In this document: piece after piece, positions 51,449-60,192 of the stretch
How the letters are laid out: every line of letters begins with the position of its first letter
How positions within the stretch are numbered: position 1 is the first letter of the stretch
From: Candidatus Obscuribacterales bacterium
GTDB lineage: Bacteria > Cyanobacteriota > Vampirovibrionia > Obscuribacterales > Obscuribacteraceae
DNA: 64,000 nucleotides
Assembly (NCBI GenBank): GCA_020054205.1
Contig: JAGVLS010000016.1
Location: 62,001 to 126,000 of the forward strand
Reading direction: 5' to 3'
Translations under genes and position numbers: made by a program
The notes under the pieces: model-generated
Databases searched by the model: none
The model's input: only the letters and a program-made list of their open reading frames with translations
Told to the model about the DNA's origin: nothing

Positions 51449-52018
51449 ATGACTCAATCATGTAAAGACATTGAATTATTACTTGATAGTTATTACGACA
51501 AAGAACTCTCAATAAGTGAGAAGGCTTTTGTTGAAAATCACCTTGCTAATTGTGCAGACTGTCAGGCAAAACTAGATTTAACTGGTCGCGTTGTGCAAGC
51601 AGTACAAGCATTACCAAAACTAGAAATGAAATTTGATTTGTCTGAACGACTTGATGAACTTATTGCTCAAAAAAGCGTGACAAAAAAGCATGACAATCTT
51701 GTTAGTTTTAAATCAAACAAACTATTAATTAGTGCTGCTGCTGGCATAATATTGCTGGTTATTGCTTTTATGGCAAGCAATACTCACCATTTCAGTCAAT
51801 CAATAAAAAACAATATAGCAACAAATAAAGATAATTCTGTAAATACAATTGCTCACGTCAAACAACACTTAAATATAAAACCAGTTATAAGCTCAAAATC
51901 AAAACATATTGATGAACCATTTGAAATTGCTGCATTAACAGATAATTCCGATGAAACTTTAACTGATGCGTTAGGATTAGCAACTGATGAGGATGGACTA
52001 TATGACATTAAAATGTAA
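51449..52018 (+). CDS. Zinc-finger anti-sigma factor (ZAS type), single TM
   Basis: 189 residues. N-terminal zinc-binding anti-sigma domain with H31-x3-C35-x2-C38 (ENHLANCADCQ), one membrane helix (about 92-109, LLISAAAGIILLVIAFMA) and a ~80-residue periplasmic part rich in Ser, Lys and Asp. It should hold the sigma factor at the membrane until a signal arrives. AGGTGA precedes the ATG at 51449. The following gene begins 17 bases before its stop. Confidence 0.92.
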   Translation: MTQSCKDIELLLDSYYDKELSISEKAFVENHLANCADCQAKLDLTGRVVQAVQALPKLEMKFDLSERLDELIAQKSVTKKHDNLVSFKSNKLLISAAAGIILLVIAFMASNTHHFSQSIKNNIATNKDNSVNTIAHVKQHLNIKPVISSKSKHIDEPFEIAALTDNSDETLTDALGLATDEDGLYDIKM

Positions 52019-52667
52019 GGATTTTGTATTTGCTGCACTCACAGCTCTTAGCTTTACTCTAGCAACCCCAGCTATTGCTCAATCTCAATCCAATCAAGAT
52101 CCGGGAGCTGAATTACCCATGCCTGCTGCCCAACAAGACATGCCGCCAGATACAGTTGGTAATCAGGGATTTAAAGAACGCGGCAAACGCTGGCAACAAA
52201 GAGGAAGTGGCGTCAGACAAGGACAATTTGGTGAACGCTGGCAACAAAGATCTGGTTTTAGACAAGGTCAATTTCCTGCAGAAAAAGGACTAGGAAATGT
52301 AAGTATGGGTGGACGTCATGCCCTTGATCTCACCCCTCTTAATTTAACAGAACAACAAAAAGAAAAGATACAACAAGCGCGCGAGCAAACCAAAATAAAA
52401 ATGAAAGAAGTAAGACGCTCTTTAATACAAAAACAAATGGAAGTTCGCAGTTTGATGTTTAGCCCAGATTCTACTGAGGCGCAAATACGCAAAGCAAGAA
52501 AAGACTTACGTCAATTTCAAGATCAAATTGATGAGTTAACTACTAATGATTTGTTATCCATACGGTCTACACTTACTGAAGAGCAGCGCAAACACTTGCC
52601 TGAATTACTGCCAAGCAATAGAGCAAAATCTAGCCCAACACAAAATCTAGGTCCACATAACGAGTAA
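52002..52667 (+). CDS. Periplasmic LTxxQ (Spy/CpxP/CnrX-like) protein
   Basis: 221 residues. Signal peptide (about 1-26, ATPAIAQ), a Gln/Arg/Gly-rich linker with a near-perfect internal repeat (61-76 and 77-91, both containing RWQQR and RQGQF), then a four-helix region with two LTxxQ motifs, LTEQQ (115-119) and LTEEQ (191-195). Spy/CpxP proteins are periplasmic chaperones or stress sensors; CnrX and ZraP relatives bind metals. GAGGA precedes the ATG at 52002. Third gene of the sigma/anti-sigma operon, so a likely sensor or target. Its stop abuts that of the next, convergent gene. Confidence 0.88.
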   Translation: MTLKCKDFVFAALTALSFTLATPAIAQSQSNQDPGAELPMPAAQQDMPPDTVGNQGFKERGKRWQQRGSGVRQGQFGERWQQRSGFRQGQFPAEKGLGNVSMGGRHALDLTPLNLTEQQKEKIQQAREQTKIKMKEVRRSLIQKQMEVRSLMFSPDSTEAQIRKARKDLRQFQDQIDELTTNDLLSIRSTLTEEQRKHLPELLPSNRAKSSPTQNLGPHNE

Positions 52668-53810
52668 TCATTTCTTTTTCTTGGTTTCTGCCCAATCCAA
52701 CAAAAAGTCAGGATCTTCTTCATGTGCTGGTTTATCATCTTTTACTGTTTCTGGCTTTTTCTCAGACTTATCTTTTTTAATTGATTTAGTTGGAGATTCA
52801 GTTTTAACTGGTGGCATTGGCATCATAGCTGGAAACACCGGTACTACTGGTGGCGGCGGTGGGACTAGTCCACCACGCTTGGATGATCTATGAGGTTCTG
52901 AACTTCTGATACTTGCTGCTTTTGCTTTCATTGGTTGAAGCTTAGGAGTCTTTTCTATTGCTTCAATACTATTTTCTGTTTCGTCTGGGACAATATTTTC
53001 TTTGTCATTATCAGAAGAAGTATTTTTACGGTTTTTATTTACTGATTTGGGTTCGCGCTTAGCTCTAATTTTTACAGGCTTAATTCTAGCAATTTGATTT
53101 TTCTTTATTTGAGCAGATTTCATTTGTTTAGCTTGCAATTCTTGTTGCTTTTTTATTTCATTCGCTCTAGCTTTCTCTTTATTTTCCTTATTTACATCAG
53201 TTTTTGCAGGACTTTGAATGCTTGCATCTTTGCCAGGTAATTTATTAGGTAAACTTGGAACAATTGTTACTTTTGGTGGTACTTTAAATTTGCCACTAAT
53301 TATATTAGCCAATACAAATGCTTCTTTAGTTGCTTGAGCAGCATTGCCTTCTTCTTGATACGCATGAAGCAATATGCTTCTGGCATAACTATCATTGGCA
53401 TGCTTAGAAAGAACTTTAGCTAATTCAGTCTTTGATTCATCCCGCTGCCCCATCAAATTCAATAACTCAGCAAGTTTAACTCTAGCAACAGAAGAATTAG
53501 GATTAGCATTCACAGCTTTCTGCAAATAAGTTTGTGCTTTAGGAAATAATGATGCATTTAAAGCAATAGTGCCCATATCGTAATAGAGAGCACTTACACT
53601 TGATGAATGAGCACCATATTCAGAACTAGCTAGATCTACTGCTGCCGTTAATTCATCCAATGCTACTTCTGGATTACCAGATAACGCGTGTTCAATAGCT
53701 TTAACTTTATAGCCAGCAATCATTTGCATGTTATTACTAGCAAAAGCTGGCATACTCAAACATTGATAGATCAACAAAGCTAGCCAAATAAATTTTGCTT
53801 TTTTACTCAT
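52668..53810 (-). CDS. Exported TPR protein with long charged, proline-containing tail
   Basis: 380 residues. Signal peptide (about 1-25, PAFASN), TPR-like helices (about 35-175: YYDMGTIALNASLFPKAQTYL split, ARVKLAELLNLMGQRDE), then a 200-residue low-complexity tail rich in Lys, Glu, Asn and Pro, with a poly-Pro run near residue 315 (LVPPPPPVVP). The tail has no fold I recognise. No catalytic site. Likely an envelope-associated scaffold (inference). The stop codon directly meets that of the LTxxQ gene with no base between. Confidence 0.78.
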   Translation of the reverse strand: MSKKAKFIWLALLIYQCLSMPAFASNNMQMIAGYKVKAIEHALSGNPEVALDELTAAVDLASSEYGAHSSSVSALYYDMGTIALNASLFPKAQTYLQKAVNANPNSSVARVKLAELLNLMGQRDESKTELAKVLSKHANDSYARSILLHAYQEEGNAAQATKEAFVLANIISGKFKVPPKVTIVPSLPNKLPGKDASIQSPAKTDVNKENKEKARANEIKKQQELQAKQMKSAQIKKNQIARIKPVKIRAKREPKSVNKNRKNTSSDNDKENIVPDETENSIEAIEKTPKLQPMKAKAASIRSSEPHRSSKRGGLVPPPPPVVPVFPAMMPMPPVKTESPTKSIKKDKSEKKPETVKDDKPAHEEDPDFLLDWAETKKKK

Positions 53811-54016
53811 ATCTTGTTTTCCCGAACTTCTATTATTGTACTGGTTTAAGTAAAAATGAGAAGTAGTTATAGAACAGAATATAATGTACTGAGAAAGTAC
53901 TTAAATATTTTGCAAAAAATATGATTAGTGGCGAAAATATCGCTACATTCAATGTTTATTTGTTGGTTTACTGGTAAAATTTGACATCTACACCCATAAT
54001 CGGGAAGTTTTAATAA

Positions 54017-54907
54017 ATGCGTCGTTTTAATAAAAACCGTTCACGCGGTCCTCGTGATAACAACAATCGACAAGGACAAAAAACGTCCTCAAAATTTATA
54101 GTCTCATTTGGCATAGATATCAATACCAATCTAGGGGAAGGCTTCGGTCCATACCGCATGGAAGGGGAATCAGACATCCTGCCTTATGTAACTTCAGCCA
54201 ATATTGCTTGTGGGGCTCATGCTGGCGATCCTGTTTTAATGGAAGAAGCTCTTGAAGAAACCAGATATTACGGGTTGGCATTAGGCGCCCATATTGGATA
54301 TCCAGATTTGGCTGGTTTTGGCAGACGTGAAATTCATATGCCTGTAAATGAATTACGTGCATCTATACTTTATCAATTAGGAGCATTATCGGGTCTAGCT
54401 AGAACCCTAGGCTTCGATATTTCACAAGTAAGACCACATGGTTTTTTGTATCGCCAAGTCTCATCTGATTTGCGCATTGCTGTCACAGTAGCTCGTGCTA
54501 TTGCTGAATTTGATCCATGGCTAGTTCTTATTGGTCCAGCTAGTACAAATCTTCTCACCGCAGGTGAGCGTGCTGGCATAAGAGTGGCAGGAGAAGCTTG
54601 GATTGATCGTATGTATGATCATAATGGTCATTTACTGCCGCATACACATAGCAAAGCTGTAATCAAAAGTCCGCACGAAATATTGAGACAAGCACAAAGT
54701 CTTATTAATCACGGTACGGTAATTGCCTCTGATAATTCAATTGTAAAAATAAATTTTCAGACTATACATATTCATTCACGCATACCGCAAGGAAAATTGT
54801 TAGCAGAAAAACTGCGCTCAATAATTCCACATGCTTGTTCTCTAACTAAAGAACCATTTACCCCCGATAAGGAAGATATTACTCATTCTCTTGCATATAA
54901 CGAGTAA
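54017..54907 (+). CDS. 5-oxoprolinase subunit A family protein (LamB/YcsF, PxpA-like)
   Basis: 296 residues. GIDINTNLGEGFGPYRM, SANIACGAHAGDPVLM, GAHIGYPDLAGFGRRE and VRPHGFLYRQ are the metal- and substrate-site motifs of PxpA/YcsF, close to but not identical with the consensus (the usual GALY and GAHPSYPD are GFLY and GAHIGYPD). The first 30 residues (RRFNKNRSRGPRDNNNRQGQ) are basic and disordered, an extension not usual in PxpA. PxpA works with PxpB and PxpC to open 5-oxoproline with ATP; neither is in the window. The family is sure, the reaction less so. Confidence 0.85.
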   Translation: MRRFNKNRSRGPRDNNNRQGQKTSSKFIVSFGIDINTNLGEGFGPYRMEGESDILPYVTSANIACGAHAGDPVLMEEALEETRYYGLALGAHIGYPDLAGFGRREIHMPVNELRASILYQLGALSGLARTLGFDISQVRPHGFLYRQVSSDLRIAVTVARAIAEFDPWLVLIGPASTNLLTAGERAGIRVAGEAWIDRMYDHNGHLLPHTHSKAVIKSPHEILRQAQSLINHGTVIASDNSIVKINFQTIHIHSRIPQGKLLAEKLRSIIPHACSLTKEPFTPDKEDITHSLAYNE

Positions 54908-54913
54908 GTAACT

Positions 54914-55465
54914 TTACGGCAAACGCTTTGCTGGCGGGATCATTTCATCGTACCAAGCACCATAATAATCAGGATAATCTTCACCAGTTGTGGAAGTGAT
55001 AGTTTTTTGCAAAGCTCTGCGAATTGCTCTTCTTCCGCCACGCTTATAACGATAGAGCCATTCTAGTTCTCTAGGATCAACATCTACTCCTGCTTTCAGC
55101 AATTCTTTTACTATCTTAATTTCATGAACAATGGCTTCTGTCTCTTCTTCCAAACAACGCTCAACAAATTCACGCCTACCAGTTTTGCCAGCTACAGGAT
55201 CAATAGTTGGTTTAACTAAGGCGTGTACAAATTCATGAGCAATACTAATTAGCTTGTAATTTCTTGGACAAAATCGCCCAATATAAATAGTACGCTTGCG
55301 CCGGTCGTAATAAGCACGACAAGGACCATCTACAAGGCGAATCTTCACTCCTTTATCCCTTATCTTATTTATGTCATCCACTAAAGTGGGCGACTTTAAG
55401 GCAAGAGCTACTAGGCGCTTCCCAAACTGTCGTCTTAAATTCCTTAGTGTTGAACTGGCTATCAC
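54914..55465 (-). CDS. Small HExxH putative metallopeptidase
   Basis: 183 residues. HEFVH (77-81, in SIAHEFVHALV) is a zinc-binding motif, and a Glu cluster 25-30 residues on (CLEEETEAI) could give the third ligand, as in gluzincins. The rest is basic (GRRAIRRALQ, YKRGGRR). No signal peptide, so probably cytoplasmic. Not assigned to a known peptidase family; toxin-like or phage-like small metallopeptidases show similar layouts. It converges on the PxpA-like gene with six bases between. Confidence 0.78.
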   Translation of the reverse strand: MIASSTLRNLRRQFGKRLVALALKSPTLVDDINKIRDKGVKIRLVDGPCRAYYDRRKRTIYIGRFCPRNYKLISIAHEFVHALVKPTIDPVAGKTGRREFVERCLEEETEAIVHEIKIVKELLKAGVDVDPRELEWLYRYKRGGRRAIRRALQKTITSTTGEDYPDYYGAWYDEMIPPAKRLP

Positions 55466-55712
55466 ACGGGACTCCTATCGTGAAGATATATTAATTTTAT
55501 CGCATTATCTTGGCAAGTTCAAATGCTATAAACAACGATATATAAGGGTTTTACCGAAAAATGACCTGTTTTAATCTAGCTGTCAAGATTAATTCTATAA
55601 GCCCTGTGTTCTGTTTGACGTTTAATGAAAGATCTCGTTTCAAGAATAAGATTAAAGTTTGAAAGATAAATTTTGGTATTAAAGATAAGGATGAATAGAA
55701 AGGCTATTTTTG

Positions 55713-57422
55713 ATGACTGATAAAACTAAAATAAAAACGTTTTGCTCAGCAAAAGTTTGCCTTTTAGCAATTACATTTTTAGCCATTTGGTTGATTTTAG
55801 AAATCATTGGCAATCCAATTGGTAATTTTCCACTCAATGATGATTGGAATTACGCACGCAGTGTAAAAATTTTGCTTGAAGAAAGTCGATTGGCTATCAC
55901 AACTTGGTCTTTAGCTGCTTCGCTTACACATATACTAATTGGTTATCTATCATGCTTGATCTTTGGTTTTTCTTTTGAACATCTGAGATTTGCCGTACTA
56001 ATCACAAGCTTAATTGGACATGTTGTTTTATTTTATTGGCTAATATCAATCAATCAAAACAAAATAATAGCTTTTATAGCTATTTGTACACTGGCTTTCA
56101 ATCCTATTTACTTTATACTTGCAAATACTTTTATGACTGATGTCCCTTTTGTAACTTTAGCCATATCTACTATTTACCTCTTATCCAGTCAATTACACAA
56201 AATGGGAACGAATAATAATGCTAATCACTTTATTCAACAAACAATATTTTGCACAGTATTTACAACTCTCACTTGTTTAAGTCGGCAAATTGGCATAGTC
56301 ATACCAATTGCTTATTTATTTGCCCTAATTAAACATAGAAGTTTAAAAGGAAAGCCTTTGCGTGTACAAATAATTTCTATTTTGCCTCTGGTTATTCCAA
56401 TATTAGCCATTGCTGCATTTCAATTTTGGTTAGCAAAAACAACTTTTTCTCTTTCATACGCAACTGAAACTCATTACTTAATGAACAAATTTTCTCTTGG
56501 CGCTGGAGCTATTATTTTAGAATTTCTTACCAATATAATTAGGGCGTTAGTATATTGTGGCTTATTTTTTATTCCAGCACTACCTATACTTTTACCTGCT
56601 TTTATCTCTCAACTTGAGCGCAAACAAAAACTTTTCTTTATTGCTCTTTCTACCGAAATGACAATTCTTATCTCACTAGGGCTCATATTTCGCAATTCAT
56701 TAATGCCACTTGCCGACAATGTTCTATTTAACTTTGGCTTAGGTCCTATTTTAGTTGGCGGCAATATTCTACCTCCTAATTGGCCAATTGCACCTATTTG
56801 GTTTTGGCAAATAGTTACATTTACATCGACATGTGCTGGCACCATCCTCGTATCAATGATTGTTTTAACATGTATGTCAAATAAAAAACAAAAAAATATT
56901 TCTCTTTATTTCTATTTGGCAATTTTATTTCTTTTCCTGACAGTAATTTTCGTCAGAGGTTTTTTTGACCGGTATTTGATTTTTGTTATTCCATTGTTAT
57001 TTGCAATATTCAATTGTTTAATTCCAGCAGATTATAATATCGCCAATAGCCTGATGAAAAAATTGAATATCGGATTGTCTATAATTTTCATTTTGTTATT
57101 TGCTTCATTTTCAGCATTTGCCACACGGGATTATTTTGTGTTCAGCAGAGCACGCTGGCAAGCACTAAATTATCTAACCAACACATTGAAAATATCTCCA
57201 GAAATAATTGATGGTGGATTAGAGTTCAATGGTTGGCACTCATACAATGCAAAATCTCAAAAGTCAAAAATTGTTTTTAACGCTAGTATGAAACAAGGGG
57301 ACGATTGGCTCGTTTCACTTGACGAACAAAAGGGATATAAAAAAATAGTTTCGTTTCCTTTCCAACACTCATTAATTAAAAGAAACAACGAAGTTATTGT
57401 TAGTAAAAAACAAGAGAAATAA
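55713..57422 (+). CDS. GT-C glycosyltransferase (family 39/ArnT-PMT-like), polytopic
   Basis: 569 residues, about 11-12 membrane helices. The first outer loop holds FPLNDDWNYARSV, the Asp-Asp motif that marks the GT-C active site in PMT/ArnT-type enzymes using polyprenyl-phosphate sugars. The C-terminal ~100 residues are soluble. The likely donor is made by DPM1-like enzymes such as the one at 5.5 kb. It opens the polysaccharide region. The ATG at 55713 is preferred to a preceding TTG. Acceptor (lipid A, protein or glycan) unknown. Confidence 0.85.
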   Translation: MTDKTKIKTFCSAKVCLLAITFLAIWLILEIIGNPIGNFPLNDDWNYARSVKILLEESRLAITTWSLAASLTHILIGYLSCLIFGFSFEHLRFAVLITSLIGHVVLFYWLISINQNKIIAFIAICTLAFNPIYFILANTFMTDVPFVTLAISTIYLLSSQLHKMGTNNNANHFIQQTIFCTVFTTLTCLSRQIGIVIPIAYLFALIKHRSLKGKPLRVQIISILPLVIPILAIAAFQFWLAKTTFSLSYATETHYLMNKFSLGAGAIILEFLTNIIRALVYCGLFFIPALPILLPAFISQLERKQKLFFIALSTEMTILISLGLIFRNSLMPLADNVLFNFGLGPILVGGNILPPNWPIAPIWFWQIVTFTSTCAGTILVSMIVLTCMSNKKQKNISLYFYLAILFLFLTVIFVRGFFDRYLIFVIPLLFAIFNCLIPADYNIANSLMKKLNIGLSIIFILLFASFSAFATRDYFVFSRARWQALNYLTNTLKISPEIIDGGLEFNGWHSYNAKSQKSKIVFNASMKQGDDWLVSLDEQKGYKKIVSFPFQHSLIKRNNEVIVSKKQEK

Positions 57423-57437
57423 ATTTTGTGCTTTTGT

Positions 57438-58307
57438 CTAAGCTTTAGAACAAGTATTCTTCAACCAATAAGAAATAATGCGTATATAAGCCAATAACAT
57501 CAAACCAGAATAAACTAACCAGTCGAGATACCATTTTCCTTGACGATAGTGCTTAGACCAAAATCTATACAGTCCACGATGGGAAGAAAGAATCATTTTT
57601 ATTTTTACTTGTTTAATAGCTTGTCCATAATGATGTTTTACTTTTGCTTTGGGGGTAAACCATATTTCTAAGCCAGCTTGTTTTATGCGATAGCACCAAT
57701 CAACTTCTTCAAAAAGCATAAAATAACCTTCGTCGAGCATACCAATGCGCTCAATTACAGAGCGTCTAATTAAAAGACATGCTCCTTCCGGTTGATCAAC
57801 TTGTCTTTCATGATTGTGATCAAATTCCAGCATTTTATAATGACCAAACAATTTATGATTTGGAAACAATCGACTAAGACCAATTAATTCATACAACATT
57901 GCTAAAAACGTAGGAAAGCTTCTACATGATCGCTGAATACTTCCATCCGAATTAATTAGCTGCGGTGCTACAACATATGCCTTATCATTCGTATTAAGAA
58001 AGCCTATGAGATTTTTGATGGCATTAGGAAATATTTCTGTATCTGGATTTAAAAGCAAAATGTATTTGCCTTGAGCTTGTGCCAAAACTTGATTATTAGC
58101 AGCAGCAAAGCCTCGATTAGTGTCATTTCTAATTAGTTTTACTTGAGGAAATTCATTAGCCACCATATCTGCTGAGTTATCTTCAGAATTGTTGTCGACA
58201 ACAAACACTTCACTTTCAATATCTTTTAATTCATGAAGCAATGATTGCAAGCAATTTTTAAGCAGTTGCTTGGTATTCCAGCTCACTATAATTGTAGAAA
58301 GTTCCAT
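57438..58307 (-). CDS. Family 2 glycosyltransferase, rhamnosyltransferase-like
   Basis: 289 residues. STIIVSWNTKQLLKNCL at the N-terminus, VVDNNSEDNSADMV, LLLNPDTEIFPN (DxD-type) and GYFMLFEEVDWCYRIKQAG near residue 200 are typical of the WcaA/RfbN group that transfers rhamnose or similar sugars to polysaccharide. One hydrophobic segment near the C-terminus (YSGLMLLAYIRIISYWL) may hold it at the membrane. The ATG at 58307 is used; a TTG at 58322 is an alternative. Its product likely uses the dTDP-rhamnose made by the divergent rml genes. Confidence 0.87.
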   Translation of the reverse strand: MELSTIIVSWNTKQLLKNCLQSLLHELKDIESEVFVVDNNSEDNSADMVANEFPQVKLIRNDTNRGFAAANNQVLAQAQGKYILLLNPDTEIFPNAIKNLIGFLNTNDKAYVVAPQLINSDGSIQRSCRSFPTFLAMLYELIGLSRLFPNHKLFGHYKMLEFDHNHERQVDQPEGACLLIRRSVIERIGMLDEGYFMLFEEVDWCYRIKQAGLEIWFTPKAKVKHHYGQAIKQVKIKMILSSHRGLYRFWSKHYRQGKWYLDWLVYSGLMLLAYIRIISYWLKNTCSKA

Positions 58308-58388
58308 CTTAAAAAAAACCAAGATTGTCTGCGTTTTATTCCGTGCTATGCTATTCTCTTGCCATCTGATTTAGCTCGGTCAGCTATT

Positions 58389-59039
58389 ATGCCTTGTTTA
58401 GATACAGCACAAAAAAATAAAAACAATAATAGCCAATTACCAAAAGATAAGACAAGCCAAAAGTATCTGCAATTGCTATTAAAAAGACTTACTGATATTG
58501 CAATTGCTATTGTAGCTCTATTTTTATTGGCACCATTTATGTTATTAATACCTCTTGCCATCCGCCTTGGCTCAAAGGGTCCTGCAATATTTCGCCAAAA
58601 ACGTATCGGAAAAAATGGTGAAATTTTTGAAATATTCAAATATCGAACCATGCTGATAGATACACCTGATTTGCCTACCGGGGAGATGCTACAGGTGGCA
58701 GATGCTTATATAACGCCAGTTGGCAAAATATTACGCAAAACTAGTCTTGATGAATTACCACAATTATTCAATGTGCTTAAGGGAAATATGTCTATATCTG
58801 GACCAAGACCAGCTCTCTGGAATCAGGTAGAATTAACAGCCAAGCGGCTCAAGCTCAAAATATTAGAATTTCCACCAGGAATAACTGGCTGGGCACAAAT
58901 CAATGGGCGCGATGATCTTCCTGATGATAAAAAAATAGAACTAGATAAGTGGTATTGCGATAACTGGAATTACTTTCTTGACTGGAAAATTATTGCTTTC
59001 ACATTTATTACCGTAATTAATAAACGTGGTGCAAATTAA
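58389..59039 (+). CDS. Priming polyprenyl-phosphate sugar-phosphate transferase (WbaP/WcaJ-type)
   Basis: 216 residues. Bacterial sugar transferase domain: KRLTDIAIAIVALFLLAP (re-entrant helix), FRQKRIGKNGEIFEIFKYRT, the catalytic block LRKTSLDELPQLFNVLKG and ISGPRP, and GITGWAQINGRDD. It moves a sugar-1-phosphate to undecaprenyl phosphate, the first step of O-antigen or exopolysaccharide. This is the short PglC-like form without extra N-terminal membrane helices. The ATG at 58389 is used; a longer frame would overlap the divergent GT2 gene. First gene of the rml operon. Confidence 0.9.
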   Translation: MPCLDTAQKNKNNNSQLPKDKTSQKYLQLLLKRLTDIAIAIVALFLLAPFMLLIPLAIRLGSKGPAIFRQKRIGKNGEIFEIFKYRTMLIDTPDLPTGEMLQVADAYITPVGKILRKTSLDELPQLFNVLKGNMSISGPRPALWNQVELTAKRLKLKILEFPPGITGWAQINGRDDLPDDKKIELDKWYCDNWNYFLDWKIIAFTFITVINKRGAN

Positions 59040-59081
59040 CCAAATCAAATTACAAAACAATAGTAGGAGCGGTTAACAAAA

Positions 59082-60155
59082 ATGAAGGGACTTATTCTAA
59101 GCGGTGGTAAAGGAACTCGTATGAGACCAATTACTCATACAGCTGCCAAACAACTTTTGCCAGTAGCTAATAAACCAATTCTTTATTACGCTGTTGAAGC
59201 CATTAAAGACGCAGGTATTGATGAACTCGGCATAATAGTAAGTCCTGAAACTGGTGACGATGTAAGAGCTGTAGTTGGTGATGGAAAACGCTGGGACATC
59301 AATATTGAATATATTGTGCAAGCTGAACCTAAAGGCTTAGCTCACGCTGTGAAAACAGCAAGACCATTTTTAGAAGATTCTACATTTGTTATGTATTTGG
59401 GTGATAATTTGATCAAAGATGGTGTAGCACCTTTGGTTGAAAGATTTCACAATAAAAAAGGTGATGCCCTGATATTGCTTAAAGAAGTAGCTAATCCATC
59501 TTCATTTGGTGTTGCTCAATTAAATGACTCTGGACAAATTCTTTGCTTGGAAGAAAAACCACAAAAGCCAAAATCCAATTTGGCACTCGTAGGCGTATAT
59601 CTATTCAATAAAAATATTCATACAGCTATCGATGACATCAAACCCAGCAAACGAGGCGAGCTTGAAATAACTGATGCTATCCAACGTTTAATTGATGTTG
59701 AATATCGCGTTGATAGTCATATTTTAAAAAGCTGGTGGTTGGATACCGGGAAAAAAGATGACATGCTGGAAGCTAATAGAGTAGTGCTCGATGAAATGAC
59801 TAATTATGTTATGGAAGGAAGCCTAGAAGGTAGCACTGTCGTTTCCGGACGTGTACACGTAGGCAAAGGTTCTGTGCTAAAAGATTGTACAGTAAGAGGC
59901 CCAGCTGTAATTGGTGATAATTGCATCATAGAAAATAGTTATGTTGGTCCATTTACATCAATTGGCAATGGAGCAAAAGTTAGTCATGCAGAAATACAGC
60001 ACAGTATTTTAAGAGAGAACTGTCAGATAGTTGATTTCAATGGTCGTATTGAAGACAGCCTGATTGGAGTAAATGTTGAACTTACACGTGGGCATCGCAA
60101 ACCACTGGCTTATAAGCTAATGCTTGGTGATGACAGCAAAGTGGAAGTCGTTTAA
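59082..60155 (+). CDS. rfbA: Glucose-1-phosphate thymidylyltransferase (long form)
   Basis: 357 residues. SGGKGTRMRPIT is the nucleotide-binding loop, LPVANKPI and YLGDNL follow, and from about 245 the chain has hexapeptide-repeat (left-handed beta-helix) features (VIGDNCIIENSYVGPFTSIG split). This is the long RmlA type (TIGR01208-like, also StrD) rather than the ~290-residue form of enterobacteria. It makes dTDP-glucose. TAGGAGC lies upstream of the ATG. First step of the four-gene dTDP-rhamnose set. Confidence 0.93.
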   Translation: MKGLILSGGKGTRMRPITHTAAKQLLPVANKPILYYAVEAIKDAGIDELGIIVSPETGDDVRAVVGDGKRWDINIEYIVQAEPKGLAHAVKTARPFLEDSTFVMYLGDNLIKDGVAPLVERFHNKKGDALILLKEVANPSSFGVAQLNDSGQILCLEEKPQKPKSNLALVGVYLFNKNIHTAIDDIKPSKRGELEITDAIQRLIDVEYRVDSHILKSWWLDTGKKDDMLEANRVVLDEMTNYVMEGSLEGSTVVSGRVHVGKGSVLKDCTVRGPAVIGDNCIIENSYVGPFTSIGNGAKVSHAEIQHSILRENCQIVDFNGRIEDSLIGVNVELTRGHRKPLAYKLMLGDDSKVEVV

Positions 60156-60192
60156 ATATAAGAGGATTTGTTTAAATTACAGGGAGTTTCAA

